Shown: positions 18,202-27,811, counted from the stretch's first letter. The stretch is 42,531 nucleotides of DNA from Acidobacteriota bacterium (GCA_003222385.1 QHVV01000008.1:1-42531), one strand, 5' to 3'. Translations and numbers: made by a program. Notes: generated by a model from the letters alone, not told the origin.

Positions 18202-18246
18202 ATGTGGCAGCCTGACCCTCAATGTGGCAAGTGGAGACCTGACCCC
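18202..18246 (-). repeat. 45-nt GGGGTCAGG inverted-repeat arm, right of the substrate-binding gene
   Basis: Reverse complement GGGGTCAGGTCTCCACTTGCCACATtgagggtcaggCTGCCACAT; the first 25 nt are identical to the left arm. Confidence 0.88.
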
Positions 18247-18248
18247 AT

Positions 18249-18809
18249 TTAATTTTCGATCAAGCGGAACGTCGGGACGACGTCCCGTCCGAGCACGCTC
18301 CTCAGAACGGTCGCGTGGAGCACCTCGTCCGACAGGATCCGGCCGGCGGACGCGGAAAGCGCGCGGTCCTGGAACTTGTCGACGACCGTCAGGTAGGCGC
18401 GCGCCGCCCCCACTTCGAGCTTGAACGCGAGCTCGAGCACGTCCTTCTCGTTCGCGAGCGGGACCCCGAAGACGTACTCCTTCTTCGGTTCGACCGGGCT
18501 TCCTCCCTTGCGCTTGACCGCGTCCACGATCAGGTCGCGGTGGATCTCGTGGCTGCCCTGGAACGCGAGACCGACTTCCTTCGCTTTCGCGGAGAGGAGG
18601 CCGCTCTTCCCGGCGAGGCCGTACGCCCAGATGGCCTCGTGCTCGAGCGCGAGCGCCGTGTTCAGGAGCGTGATGTCGTCTCCCGGTGCGGCGCCTTCCT
18701 TCGGGGAAAGCCCGATCAGAGGGCGGCCGGCGGCGGCGAGACCGAGCGCGAGGCCGGTCCGGGCGGCTGCGCGAAAAAAGTCGCGGCGCGGTTGGTGAAT
18801 CATGCGCAC
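18249..18809 (-). CDS. Ferritin-like domain protein with Tat-like signal
   Basis: RRDFFRAAARTGLALGLAAAG; ALALEHEAIWAYG...HEIHRDLI...EVGAARAYLTVV...DEVLHATVL. Confidence 0.75.
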   Translation of the reverse strand: MRMIHQPRRDFFRAAARTGLALGLAAAGRPLIGLSPKEGAAPGDDITLLNTALALEHEAIWAYGLAGKSGLLSAKAKEVGLAFQGSHEIHRDLIVDAVKRKGGSPVEPKKEYVFGVPLANEKDVLELAFKLEVGAARAYLTVVDKFQDRALSASAGRILSDEVLHATVLRSVLGRDVVPTFRLIEN

Positions 18810-18859
18810 TCCTCGGTAAGACGCGAGACGGAAAACGAAAGTCTAAATCACCGTTCGAG

Positions 18860-18894
18860 AAAAATCCCCGGCCCGGCGCGCAGCCGGACCGGGG
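18860..18894 (-). terminator. Rho-independent terminator after the DUF4331 gene
   Basis: On the minus strand: CCCCGGTCCGGC-TGCGC-GCCGGGCCGGGG followed by ATTTTTCTC. Confidence 0.75.
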
Positions 18895-18914
18895 ACGAAA
18901 AGATCAGACCGTCC

Positions 18915-20408
18915 TTACTCCGCGCCGAAGTGGATCACCTGCGGCACGTCGTCGTGGCGGTGTTCGAAACCGGAGTGCGGCGTCGCCAACCACGGGAACG
19001 CCGGGTTGAACGCCTTGTCCGGCCCGTCCACGCCGTCGCCCAGCTGGTTGTTCGGCGCGTGGTTGAACGCCGGAACGAGGACGCCTGCCAGGATCTGGAG
19101 CTCGATGTCCACCACGTCGTCGTAGGGACGGCGTCCGTTCGGGAAGCCCGCCAGGTCGCCGCCGAGGACTCCCATGCGGTTCGCGAGCGAAGGCGGGGTC
19201 GGGAAGACGGCGACGTTCAATCGAAGCTGGTCCGAAACGACCTCTCCGGGCCGCCGCGTGAGCCCGTCGACTCCGAGGACGACCGCCAGAAGGTCGTTGC
19301 GCGGCGCGGGAGGGGAATCGATGTTGAAGAGGGCCTTCAGGATCTTGGGAACCTCCGGGTCGAGCACCGAAGGCGCGAACTGCGCGTCGACGGAGGGGTA
19401 GGAAGCGTTGAACAGGTCCTTCTGGCCGAGAGGGATGACGACCTCGTTGACGAGCGGCACCCCGAGGCGCGAGACCTGGACCCAGGCGCCGGAGTCCGCG
19501 GGCTTCTGCCCGGTGTCCGAAAGGACCCGGTTCTGGAGACGCCACGTCGAGGACCACATGCTGATGATCGCGTTGGGATCGGTCGTCATCGTCGGGAGAG
19601 TGTGGTTCTTGGTGAGCTGATAGACCGGGACGGAGAGCGCGATCGTGTGCGTGTTGAACCCGGCGAGGCCGTTCCTGCCTCCGCCCATGTTGCCGGGCAG
19701 AGTGCCGGCCCGGAAATTGATCAGGTCGAAGATCATCCCGAGGTCCGCGTAGAAGCCGTCGGCGCGCGGTCCCGCGAAAACCTTCGTGTCCTGATCGATC
19801 GTGTAGACCGTGCTCGCGATGTCGGATCCCTTGCCGTACCCCGCGCCCGCAGGAGTCCCGGCCGCGCCCGGGAACGACTTCGGACCGACGTTGTTCGGCG
19901 CCTCGAGCAGGTCGTTTCCGAGGACGACCTTTGCGCCCGCGGCCTGGTCGGGAGAGGGACCCAGGATCTTCTCGACCTTGTACGTGTAGTACACGTTCAG
20001 GTTGGGATCGGTCGGGGAAAGGACCGGGCCGGTGTTCTGCAGCCACGTGTTCGGATTGCGAACGTGACGCGTGAACGTGACGCGATAGACGACGTCCTCG
20101 ATCGCGTCCCCGTCCCAGTCGACGTTGAACTCGTAGCGGATGCTTTCGCCGAAGTGCCAGAAGTTCGGTCCTCCGGCCGGCTCCTCGAGAGGAATCCAGT
20201 TGCCGATCATCACCACCCGGCCGCCCTCCAGCGGGTCGAGGAAGAAGTACGTGTCGGTGTTGTCCGCCTCCGGATCGGTGCTGATGAGCGGCGCTTCACG
20301 GTGGCTCGACGCCCGGGCGGCCGGCGGAGCGAGCGCTCCGGCGAGGAAGAGAGCGAGAGCGGCGGCCCAGACTCGACCGCTGCCTGAATGACGCAGGAGC
20401 TTCTTCAT
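18915..20408 (-). CDS. DUF4331 family protein, secreted
   Basis: Signal peptide then ASSHREAPLISTDPEADNTDTYFFLDP...YYTYKVEKI. ATG at 20408 preceded by AAGGAGGAA; the 991-aa track ORF is an over-extension. Confidence 0.88.
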   Translation of the reverse strand: MKKLLRHSGSGRVWAAALALFLAGALAPPAARASSHREAPLISTDPEADNTDTYFFLDPLEGGRVVMIGNWIPLEEPAGGPNFWHFGESIRYEFNVDWDGDAIEDVVYRVTFTRHVRNPNTWLQNTGPVLSPTDPNLNVYYTYKVEKILGPSPDQAAGAKVVLGNDLLEAPNNVGPKSFPGAAGTPAGAGYGKGSDIASTVYTIDQDTKVFAGPRADGFYADLGMIFDLINFRAGTLPGNMGGGRNGLAGFNTHTIALSVPVYQLTKNHTLPTMTTDPNAIISMWSSTWRLQNRVLSDTGQKPADSGAWVQVSRLGVPLVNEVVIPLGQKDLFNASYPSVDAQFAPSVLDPEVPKILKALFNIDSPPAPRNDLLAVVLGVDGLTRRPGEVVSDQLRLNVAVFPTPPSLANRMGVLGGDLAGFPNGRRPYDDVVDIELQILAGVLVPAFNHAPNNQLGDGVDGPDKAFNPAFPWLATPHSGFEHRHDDVPQVIHFGAE

Positions 20409-20513
20409 CGGTTCCTCCTTCTTTCCTGGTCGATTACGGCTCCCGAATCCCGGTTGGATTTCTGTTCGGGCGAAAAGAGTATCCTTCGGCGCCCCTCGAT
20501 CGGAAGACGTTCG

Positions 20514-21107
20514 ATGAAGCCGCGTGGACAGCCGGAAGACCGCGATCGGAGCGATCGGACGCTGGTCGCCGAGATCCAGGGACGGGACTCCGACGCCCTC
20601 GCTCTCCTGTACGACCGCCATGCGCCACGGCTCCTGGGAGTTGCCGACCGGATCCTGGGAAAAACCGGCGAGGCCGAGGAGGTCGTCCAGGAGGTCTTCC
20701 TCTATGCGTGGAGGGCGGCCTCGTCCTTCGACCCGTTCCGCGGCTCCGTCCTGGCCTGGTTGATCGTGGCGACCCGCAGTCGCGCCCTCGACCGGTTGCG
20801 GGCGAGGAGGCCAGCGACCTCGGCGCAACCTGGAGGCCCCGATGCGCTCGCCCGCGTCGCCGCGCGGGACGACGTCGAAGCCGGCTCCGCATCGCGCGAA
20901 TGGGAGGCGATCTGCCGGGCCGCGATCGGGGGCTTGCCCGACGACCAGCAGCGCGCGCTCGAGCTCGCTTATTTCGACGGGCTCACCCACTCCGAAATCG
21001 CGGAGCGGACGAGGGCTCCGCTGGGAACCGTCAAGACCCGCATCCGTCTGGGTTTGATGAAACTTCGCGAACACCTGCGGCCGTACTGGGGAAAGACGAA
21101 TGCATAG
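20514..21107 (+). CDS. ECF-type RNA polymerase sigma factor
   Basis: GRDSDALALLYDRHAPRLLGVADRILGKTGEAEEVVQEVFLYAWRAASSFDPFRGSVLAWL...ALELAYFDGLTHSEIAERTRAPLGTVKTRIRLGLMKLREHL. Confidence 0.92.
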   Translation: MKPRGQPEDRDRSDRTLVAEIQGRDSDALALLYDRHAPRLLGVADRILGKTGEAEEVVQEVFLYAWRAASSFDPFRGSVLAWLIVATRSRALDRLRARRPATSAQPGGPDALARVAARDDVEAGSASREWEAICRAAIGGLPDDQQRALELAYFDGLTHSEIAERTRAPLGTVKTRIRLGLMKLREHLRPYWGKTNA

Positions 21108-21876
21108 CGAGAGGCACGAAGAGCTCGTCTCGCTGGCCGCTCTCGGCCTCCCCCTGGAGGACGACGCCGCCGAGTACGCGCGTCTCCTCGAGGAGGGCTG
21201 CCCGAGCTGCGAGGCCCTCCTGCCCGAGCTGCGCCTCGCGGCCTCGAGCCTGGCGGCGACGGTGCCTCCGCGGCGGCCACCTGCCTCTCTGCGCGACGAG
21301 CTCCTGGCTTCGCTTTCGCCCGCGAAGCGTCCCTCGGCTGCTTCGCGTCCCTCCGCGTCCGCCGCGTGGGTGTTCGCCGCGGCCGCGGCCGTCCTTTTCG
21401 TGATGATCGCTCTCGACGACGCGCGCCTGCGCCGCCAGCGCGAAGAGCTTCGCGCCCACAACTCGGATCTGGCCGCCGCGGTCGAGAGCAGCCGATCGGA
21501 GATCGCGCGGCGGGATCTTCGGGCGCGGGTGCTCGAGAGCGACGACGTGCGAGTGCTCTTCCTGGGAGGGAAGGGGCCGCAGCCGAACGCGCGGGCGAAA
21601 GTCTTCTGGAGCGAACGGGTCAGGCGCGGATTCCTCGTGGCCGGCAACCTGGCTCCGCTCCCGGCGGACCGGCAGTACCAGCTCTGGGTCTTCGTCGACG
21701 GGAAGCCGGTGGACACCGGCGTCTTCGATCCGGATCCCTCGGGCCGCGCCCTCTTCGAGTCGAAAGAGCTGGCGGCGAACCGGACCGCCCAGAACTTTGC
21801 GGTCACCATCGAGCCGCGAGGGGGGCTGCCGCAGCCTTCCGGACCGATCGTGCTCGCCGGAACGCCTTCGGGTTGA
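21100..21876 (+). CDS. Anti-sigma factor (RskA-like)
   Basis: Overlaps the sigma gene by 8 nt; GCPSC..., one TM segment WVFAAAAAVLFVMIAL, C-terminal LPADRQYQLWVFVDGKPVDTGVFDPDPSGRALF. Confidence 0.82.
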   Translation: MHSERHEELVSLAALGLPLEDDAAEYARLLEEGCPSCEALLPELRLAASSLAATVPPRRPPASLRDELLASLSPAKRPSAASRPSASAAWVFAAAAAVLFVMIALDDARLRRQREELRAHNSDLAAAVESSRSEIARRDLRARVLESDDVRVLFLGGKGPQPNARAKVFWSERVRRGFLVAGNLAPLPADRQYQLWVFVDGKPVDTGVFDPDPSGRALFESKELAANRTAQNFAVTIEPRGGLPQPSGPIVLAGTPSG

Positions 21877-22100
21877 CCCTCCAAAAGCAACGCCGCCCCG
21901 ATTTCTCGGAGCGGCGTGTTCGAGTCGGTCCAGCCAGTTTGTGCGAAAGGCGCGGTCCGACGCTATTTGATGAGAGCAAAGTCCGTGCCCGGACGCCGTC
22001 CCGAGCGCGGTGAGGGATCTCTTCGGCCCAAAGTGCCGATATTCCCGGGCCCTGGCGGGCCTCGGAACGACAGGAGGATCCTCCGAAATGTTACGGCGGG

Positions 22101-24308
22101 TTACAGATGCTCTTCAAAAAACCGGACGATCGCCCGGTTCCGGAAGGCGAGCGACTCGACCCCCCGAAACCCGTGCTTCTCCCTCGGCTGGACCTGGAGG
22201 TCGTACGGTTTCCCCGCCCGCGCGAGGGCATCGACGAACGCGAGCGTGTTCTGGAGATGGACGTTGTCGTCCGAAGCGCCGTGGATCAAGAGCAGAGGTG
22301 CGCGGATCTCGGCCGCTTTCGTCAGGGGCGCCGAGCGCCCGTAGCCGTCCGGGTTCTCGGCCGGCGTGCGCATGTATCGTTCCGTGTAGATCGTGTCGTA
22401 GAACTTCCAGTGGGTGACGGGTGCCCCGGCGATTCCGCACTTCCAGACGTCGGGTGCATTCGTCAGCGCGAAGAGCGTCATGTACCCGCCGTACGACCAT
22501 CCCCAGATCCCGATCCGCGCGGCGTCGACGTACGGGAGCGTCTTCAGGTAGCGGACCCCGCCGAGTTGGTCGGCGAGCTCGCGCCGTCCCATGTCGCGGA
22601 AGATCGGCGCCTCCCACGCGTGCCCGCGCCCGGCCGAGCCGTGGTTGTCCAGGCTCCAGACGAGGAAGCCCCGGCTCGCCAGGAGATGCTCGAGGAGAGA
22701 CGTCGCTCCCCACGCGTCGCGGACGACCTGGGAGTGCGGGCCGCCGTAGACGAAGACGACGACCGGATACTTCCGCGACGGGTCGAAGTCCGCGGGCTTG
22801 ACGAGCCGCGCTTCGAGGCGGGCGCCGTCATCCGCGCGGACGTTCGTCTCTTCCGTCGTCGCGAGCTCGTATTCTTCGAGCCGGTTTTCGGGCCGGTCGA
22901 CGACGCGGTTCGCGCGGCCGCTCGAATCGAGCAGCGATAGAACCGGCGGGTCTTCGACGGTCGAGAAGGTGTCGAGAAGGAAACGCCCGTCCGGCGAGAG
23001 CTCGGGCGAGTGCTGTCCGCGAGCCGTGGCGGTGAGCTTGGTGAAACCGGTCCCGTCGAGCGCGACGCGATAGATCGGGCGTCGGCGCACGTTCTCTTCG
23101 GTCGCCGTGAAGTAGACGAGACCCCGGCCCTCGTCGATCCCGGCAATCTTGTCCACGAGCCAGTCTCCGCGCGTGATCGGCGCGGGCTCGCCGCCCCCGA
23201 CCTTTCCCACGGCGAGGTGCATGTATCCGCTGCGCTCCGACTTCCAGACGTAACGGCCGTCCCGCAGGAAGCGCGGCGGATCGACGACGTTCACCCAGTC
23301 GGGAGCTTCCTCGACGAAGAGCTTTTCCGAAGACGGCGGACCGGGCGACATCGCGAGGAGCCATACCTCCTCCCGGTTCTGCGCGCGGTTCAGGATTCGG
23401 TAGCAGACCGCCTTCGAATCGGTCGTCCAGGAAAATCCAGGCACGACGTAACCGTCGCCGTCCGGCCGGCGAGAGCCGCGCTCGATCCCGTCGATCCCCA
23501 CGACGTGAAAGGACGCCAGCGGGTTCTTCTGGCCGGCCTTGGGATAGGGCTGCCACTCGACGGTCGCGGGCAGAGCGAGATAGTTCACGAGCGGATACCG
23601 GGCGATCGGCGCGTCGTCTAACCGGAGATAAGCGATCGAGCGGCCGTCCGGAGACCACTCGTAGCCGCGGCCGTCGCGGCTCGCGAGCTCTTCCTCGTAA
23701 ACCCAGTCGAGCCGGCCGTTGTAGATCGAGTCGCCACCGTCCCGCGTCAGCCGCGTCTCTCGGCGGCTTCCGAGCTCGATCGCGAAGAGGTCGTTCCCTC
23801 GAACGAACGCAACCCGTTTGCCGTCCGGGGAGAACGAGGGGAACTCCTCCTTGCTCCGATCGTGCGTCAACCTTTCGAGCCGGTTCGTCGCGGTGTCGTA
23901 GAGCCAGAGGTCGTCGCGGCCGCTGACGAGCACGGTGCGCCCGTCAGGCGACCAGCGGTAGCCTTCGAGCGAGGCGGTTTGCCGTTTCGCGTCCTTTTCG
24001 GGCACCGGCTCATCGGGCAGCGCCAGGGCCGGGGTCGAGACCACCGTCTTTTTCTTTCCGCCGGCGGTCTCCTCGACCCGCAGCTCCGAGACCTCCGAGT
24101 CGCCCGACCCTCTTCGGACGACGTAGGAGAACTTGGAACCGCCGGAAAGCCACGTGACTCCGCCGGCCGGCCGTCCGGAGAGCGGGGGATCGGCGACGGT
24201 GTCTTCGATCGAGAGCTTCCTCTTCGCCGCGGAGGCGCGCGCGGGAACGAGCGCGAACGCGGCCGCCGCGAGGACGGCGGCGGCCCGGAAAGCGGCTCTC
24301 GAGGACAA
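22101..24308 (-). CDS. S9 family peptidase (dipeptidyl peptidase IV-like)
   Basis: DPPIV-like beta-propeller; catalytic GWSYGGYMTLFAL, D in HGASDDNVHLQNT, H in EKHGFRG. Confidence 0.9.
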   Translation of the reverse strand: MSSRAAFRAAAVLAAAAFALVPARASAAKRKLSIEDTVADPPLSGRPAGGVTWLSGGSKFSYVVRRGSGDSEVSELRVEETAGGKKKTVVSTPALALPDEPVPEKDAKRQTASLEGYRWSPDGRTVLVSGRDDLWLYDTATNRLERLTHDRSKEEFPSFSPDGKRVAFVRGNDLFAIELGSRRETRLTRDGGDSIYNGRLDWVYEEELASRDGRGYEWSPDGRSIAYLRLDDAPIARYPLVNYLALPATVEWQPYPKAGQKNPLASFHVVGIDGIERGSRRPDGDGYVVPGFSWTTDSKAVCYRILNRAQNREEVWLLAMSPGPPSSEKLFVEEAPDWVNVVDPPRFLRDGRYVWKSERSGYMHLAVGKVGGGEPAPITRGDWLVDKIAGIDEGRGLVYFTATEENVRRRPIYRVALDGTGFTKLTATARGQHSPELSPDGRFLLDTFSTVEDPPVLSLLDSSGRANRVVDRPENRLEEYELATTEETNVRADDGARLEARLVKPADFDPSRKYPVVVFVYGGPHSQVVRDAWGATSLLEHLLASRGFLVWSLDNHGSAGRGHAWEAPIFRDMGRRELADQLGGVRYLKTLPYVDAARIGIWGWSYGGYMTLFALTNAPDVWKCGIAGAPVTHWKFYDTIYTERYMRTPAENPDGYGRSAPLTKAAEIRAPLLLIHGASDDNVHLQNTLAFVDALARAGKPYDLQVQPREKHGFRGVESLAFRNRAIVRFFEEHL

Positions 24309-24830
24309 CTACTCGAGCCGCTTGATCACGTGCCAGCCGTACGGGCTCTTCACCGGGTCGTACTCGGCGATCCCGATCTCCCCGGGCGCGAGCGAAAAGC
24401 CGACCTCGCCGAATGCCGGCACCATCCGGTCGCGCGAGAACTCTCCCGGGGCGGGAGTCACACCCGAGTTCGCGAGTCCGTAGATGCCGGGAGCGCGGTC
24501 ATCGGTATAAGTCCGAACCAGGGAATCGAAGTCTTCCCCCTTCTTCGCGCGGTTCAAGATCTGATGCGCCAGGGCGCGCGCCTCGTCCTGCGTCCGCGTG
24601 ACGTTCTTCCCGGGGACCTTGCCGGCGAACGCGATCAGGATGTGCTGGAGCTTGATGTGCTCGGCGGTCGGCGCCGGTGGCGGAGCGGGAGCGGCGGTCG
24701 CGGCGGTCGCGGAAGACGTCCCGGACGCCGATCCGGAACGGGAACCGGAGGAGGAGCATCGGGCGATCGTCAGAAGAAATCCCAGGGCCACCGCGGTCAC
24801 CGCGGCGGAGCGGTTGGTTCTCATCGGCAC
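24309..24830 (-). CDS. Parvulin-type peptidylprolyl isomerase, lipoprotein
   Basis: HIKLQHILIAFAGK...EARALAHQILNRAKKGEDFDSLVRTYTDDRAPG...YGWHVIKRLE. Confidence 0.8.
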   Translation of the reverse strand: MPMRTNRSAAVTAVALGFLLTIARCSSSGSRSGSASGTSSATAATAAPAPPPAPTAEHIKLQHILIAFAGKVPGKNVTRTQDEARALAHQILNRAKKGEDFDSLVRTYTDDRAPGIYGLANSGVTPAPGEFSRDRMVPAFGEVGFSLAPGEIGIAEYDPVKSPYGWHVIKRLE

Positions 24831-24853
24831 CTCCGCGTCGATTCTATTCGTGC

Positions 24854-25948
24854 GTGCACAATACGGCGGTGGCTGCCCTCCTCCTCTCGCTCTTCCTCGC
24901 GCGCGCGGGACGGGTCACCGTCGCGCCGGCGGCCCCACCGCTCCGGCCCGCGAACGCTCCCGCGGCGATCGGTCTTGCCGTCAACCTTCCCGAATCCGCC
25001 TCACCCGCGGAGCGACAGAGCGCGCTCGATTCTGTCCGTCGCTCCGGCGCCTCTTTTTTCGCGCTCGAGCTGTCTTGGCCGGCCGCCGAGCCCCGTCCCC
25101 GCCGGTACGACGTCCTCGCGATGACGCGCACCGCGCGGTTGCTCCGCCAGTCCGGGGCGATGCTCCATCTCGACCTGCCGCTCGTCAACGGCCGCGCGCG
25201 CGAGCTCCCGGCCGATCTGGCCGCGGTCTCTTTCGACGATCCGAAGCTCGCCGCGCGGCTCGGGTCTCTGCTCGACGCGCTCGGTCCGGCTCTCGCCGAC
25301 TTCTCGACGTTGTCGCTCGGCAACGACGCCGACTCGTATTTCGCGGACAAGCCGGACGAGCTCAAGAAGTTTCTGCGTCTCTTCGACGGAGCCGTCGACT
25401 TTCTGAAGAAGAAGGCGCCCCGCCTCTCGGTCGGGATCACGACGGCAGCGCCGATGGACACCCGCGCCGCGCTCGTCGAAGCGGAGCTCCATCGCCGGAG
25501 CCCCGCTCTCTTCTACGTCTACGCGCCGTTCCTGCCGTCGGCGCCTTTTGCCCACCGCCCTCCGGAAACGATCGACCGCGACTGGAAGGCGATCCTCGCG
25601 GGCGCCGCCGGCCGGCCGGTCGGATTCACGGAGGTGAGCTACTCCTCGGCGCCCGAGAACGGCTCGACGCCCGAGAAGCAGGCGGAGTTCGTCCGGCGGA
25701 TGCGACGGCTCGCGGCGACGACGGATCGGTCGCGGCTGATGTTCGCTCGGTACGTGGCCTGGCGCGACCCGGACCCTCGAGACTCGCCGGATCCGGCGGG
25801 ATTGCCCCCTCTTCCGCTCGGCCGGAGGATGGGCGAGGACGCGGTGCGCCGGGCGGCGTTCTTCGCACATCGCGGCCTCGTCCAGGCCGATGGAAAGCCG
25901 AAGCCGGCGTGGCGCGAGTGGACGAAAGCGACGTCTCCCATCCCGTAG
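24854..25948 (+). CDS. Putative TIM-barrel glycosidase-like / hypothetical secreted protein
   Basis: 365 aa from GTG at 24854; GASFFALELSWPAAEP...DFSTLSLGNDADSYF...PVGFTEVSYSSAPENGSTPEKQAEFVRRM. Confidence 0.6.
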   Translation: MHNTAVAALLLSLFLARAGRVTVAPAAPPLRPANAPAAIGLAVNLPESASPAERQSALDSVRRSGASFFALELSWPAAEPRPRRYDVLAMTRTARLLRQSGAMLHLDLPLVNGRARELPADLAAVSFDDPKLAARLGSLLDALGPALADFSTLSLGNDADSYFADKPDELKKFLRLFDGAVDFLKKKAPRLSVGITTAAPMDTRAALVEAELHRRSPALFYVYAPFLPSAPFAHRPPETIDRDWKAILAGAAGRPVGFTEVSYSSAPENGSTPEKQAEFVRRMRRLAATTDRSRLMFARYVAWRDPDPRDSPDPAGLPPLPLGRRMGEDAVRRAAFFAHRGLVQADGKPKPAWREWTKATSPIP

Positions 25949-25959
25949 AATCGCCGCCC

Positions 25960-26961
25960 ATGACGCGGCCGCCTCCGACGCTGGACCGCTTCCTCTTGGA
26001 ATGCGAGCCGGACGCTGCCCCCGCCACCCGCGAGCTGTCCCAGCTCCTCCTGAGGCTCGGGGTCGCGGGAAAACGCATCGCGCGAGAGCTCGCGGTTGCC
26101 GACATCCGCCACACCCGCGGTTCGGCCGGCACCGAAAACGTCCAGGGCGAAGAGCAGAAGAAGTTGGACGTCCGGGCGAACGACATCCTCGTCGAGACCT
26201 TCGACTACGGCGGCCTGGTGAGTTTCGTCGCATCCGAAGAGATGGAGAAGCCCCACGTCTATCGCGAAGGCGCCGGCGGCGCGCGCTACACGCTCCTGTT
26301 CGACCCGATGGACGGCTCCTCGAACATCGACGTGGACGGGACTCTCGGAACGATTTTCTCGATCCGGCCCCGTCGCGACGGGACGGAGGCCGACCTCCTC
26401 CGGCCCGGCACCGAACAGGTGGCCGCCGGCTACGTCCTCTTCGGGCCGGCCGTTCTCTTCGTCTATACGAGCGGACATGGAACCCACGTGTTCTCGCTCG
26501 ATCCCGCGATCGGGGAGTTCGTTCTGGTCCGGCGAAATCTCGAGATGCCGAAGAAGGGACGCGGGTACGCGGTCAACGAAGGACGCCGCGCCGGATGGGC
26601 CGAGGCCGACCGGGCATTCGTCGAGCACCTGAAGGAGCCCGATCCGTCGAGCGGCCGGCCCTATTCGACGCGCTACTCCGGATCGATGGTGGGCGACGTT
26701 CACCGGATCCTGATCGAAGGCGGGATCTATCTCTATCCCGCGGACGGCTCGTCCGGAAAGCCTTCGGGAAAGATCCGGCTGCTCTACGAGAGTCATCCCC
26801 TGGCCTTCGTCGTCGAGCAGGCGGGGGGCCGCGCCTCGACCGGCAGGGATCGGGTGCTCGATCTCGCGCCGCGGAGGCTCCATGAAAGAATTCCGTTTGC
26901 GATCGGAAGCGCCGACGAGGTGGATCTCTACGAGGGCTTCGTCCGGGGGGCGCCGAGTTGA
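25960..26961 (+). CDS. fbp: Fructose-1,6-bisphosphatase class I
   Basis: [21 protein letters not shown]..., [45 protein letters not shown]. Confidence 0.95.
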   Translation: MTRPPPTLDRFLLECEPDAAPATRELSQLLLRLGVAGKRIARELAVADIRHTRGSAGTENVQGEEQKKLDVRANDILVETFDYGGLVSFVASEEMEKPHVYREGAGGARYTLLFDPMDGSSNIDVDGTLGTIFSIRPRRDGTEADLLRPGTEQVAAGYVLFGPAVLFVYTSGHGTHVFSLDPAIGEFVLVRRNLEMPKKGRGYAVNEGRRAGWAEADRAFVEHLKEPDPSSGRPYSTRYSGSMVGDVHRILIEGGIYLYPADGSSGKPSGKIRLLYESHPLAFVVEQAGGRASTGRDRVLDLAPRRLHERIPFAIGSADEVDLYEGFVRGAPS

Positions 26962-27005
26962 TCCGGCACGGAGCGTGCACCCGATTTGAAGAGAGGAGGC
27001 GGATC

Positions 27006-27290
27006 ATGCCCGACAACAAGAATGGAATCGTCTCGGGCGGGGGCACGTCCATCGGAGACTCCGACCCCGCCGACAGCGGCATCGTTTCGGGGGGCGGGAG
27101 TCAGCTCTCCTCGAAGGAAGACACGATGCAGAGCTACACCGTCGTCAAGGGCGACTCGCTCTCGAAGATCGCGCAGCGCGTTTACGGCAAAGCGAGTCTC
27201 TGGAACAAGATCTACGAAGCGAACCGCGATCACATCAAGGATCCCGACCTGATCTATCCGGGGCAGGTGCTTCGGCTTCCTCAGATTTGA
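27006..27290 (+). CDS. LysM-domain protein
   Basis: [52 protein letters not shown]. Confidence 0.85.
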   Translation: MPDNKNGIVSGGGTSIGDSDPADSGIVSGGGSQLSSKEDTMQSYTVVKGDSLSKIAQRVYGKASLWNKIYEANRDHIKDPDLIYPGQVLRLPQI

Positions 27291-27309
27291 GCGGAGGGGA
27301 GGAGGGCAT

Positions 27310-27789
27310 ATGAAGCGGACGACTTTCCGGATTCTCGCGACGGCGATGGTCGCCGGCGTGGCGACGTTTGCCTGCAAGAAGAGCGAGACGGGGACGGTCT
27401 CCCCTCCGCCGGCCGGAGCGGAGGCGCCCGTGGTCCAGGCTTCGCCGATCGCGGCGGCGCCCGGGGCCCGTGTCGAAAGAATCACGGTCGCGAAGGCCGT
27501 CAACGCCGATCACAGCCCGGGTGAGACCGCGACGACGTTCGGCCGGAAGGACACGGTGTATGTGTCGATGTGGACCTCGAACGCGCCGGTCGGCACGGAG
27601 ATCACGGCCCGCTGGTACGGGCCGGACGGAAAGCAGCTGACCGAAGACAAGGTCGTGACGGACAAGGCGGGGGACGGCTATACGAGCTTCCATGCCGCGA
27701 ACACGAAGGGGTGGGCGCCCGGCTCCTACCGCGTGGACGTCCTCTTGAACGGCGGCGCGGCGGGCTCGGCGACGTTCACGATTTCGTAG
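27310..27789 (+). CDS. Hypothetical lipoprotein
   Basis: Signal/lipobox-like MVAGVATFAC; 159 aa. Confidence 0.65.
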   Translation: MKRTTFRILATAMVAGVATFACKKSETGTVSPPPAGAEAPVVQASPIAAAPGARVERITVAKAVNADHSPGETATTFGRKDTVYVSMWTSNAPVGTEITARWYGPDGKQLTEDKVVTDKAGDGYTSFHAANTKGWAPGSYRVDVLLNGGAAGSATFTIS

Positions 27790-27811
27790 CCGCCGCGGCC
27801 GGAGAGCCGCC

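Noticed and set aside
18915-21890. 991-aa minus-strand ORF spanning DUF4331 plus the antisense of the sigma/anti-sigma genes
   Set aside because: Only the part from MKKLLRHSG (20408) onward matches DUF4331; the extension is antisense to two well-supported genes and is a GC-bias artefact.
21893-21920. Hairpin ACGCCGC...GCGGCGT after the anti-sigma gene
   Set aside because: Possible terminator, but no T-tract follows; too weak to list.
21905-21935. GTTCGAGTC resembling a tRNA T-loop
   Set aside because: No matching T-stem, acceptor stem or anticodon arm; not a tRNA.
24598-26961. 787-aa ORF ending in FBPase
   Set aside because: Only the part from 25960 matches FBPase; the rest overlaps other genes in the wrong frame.
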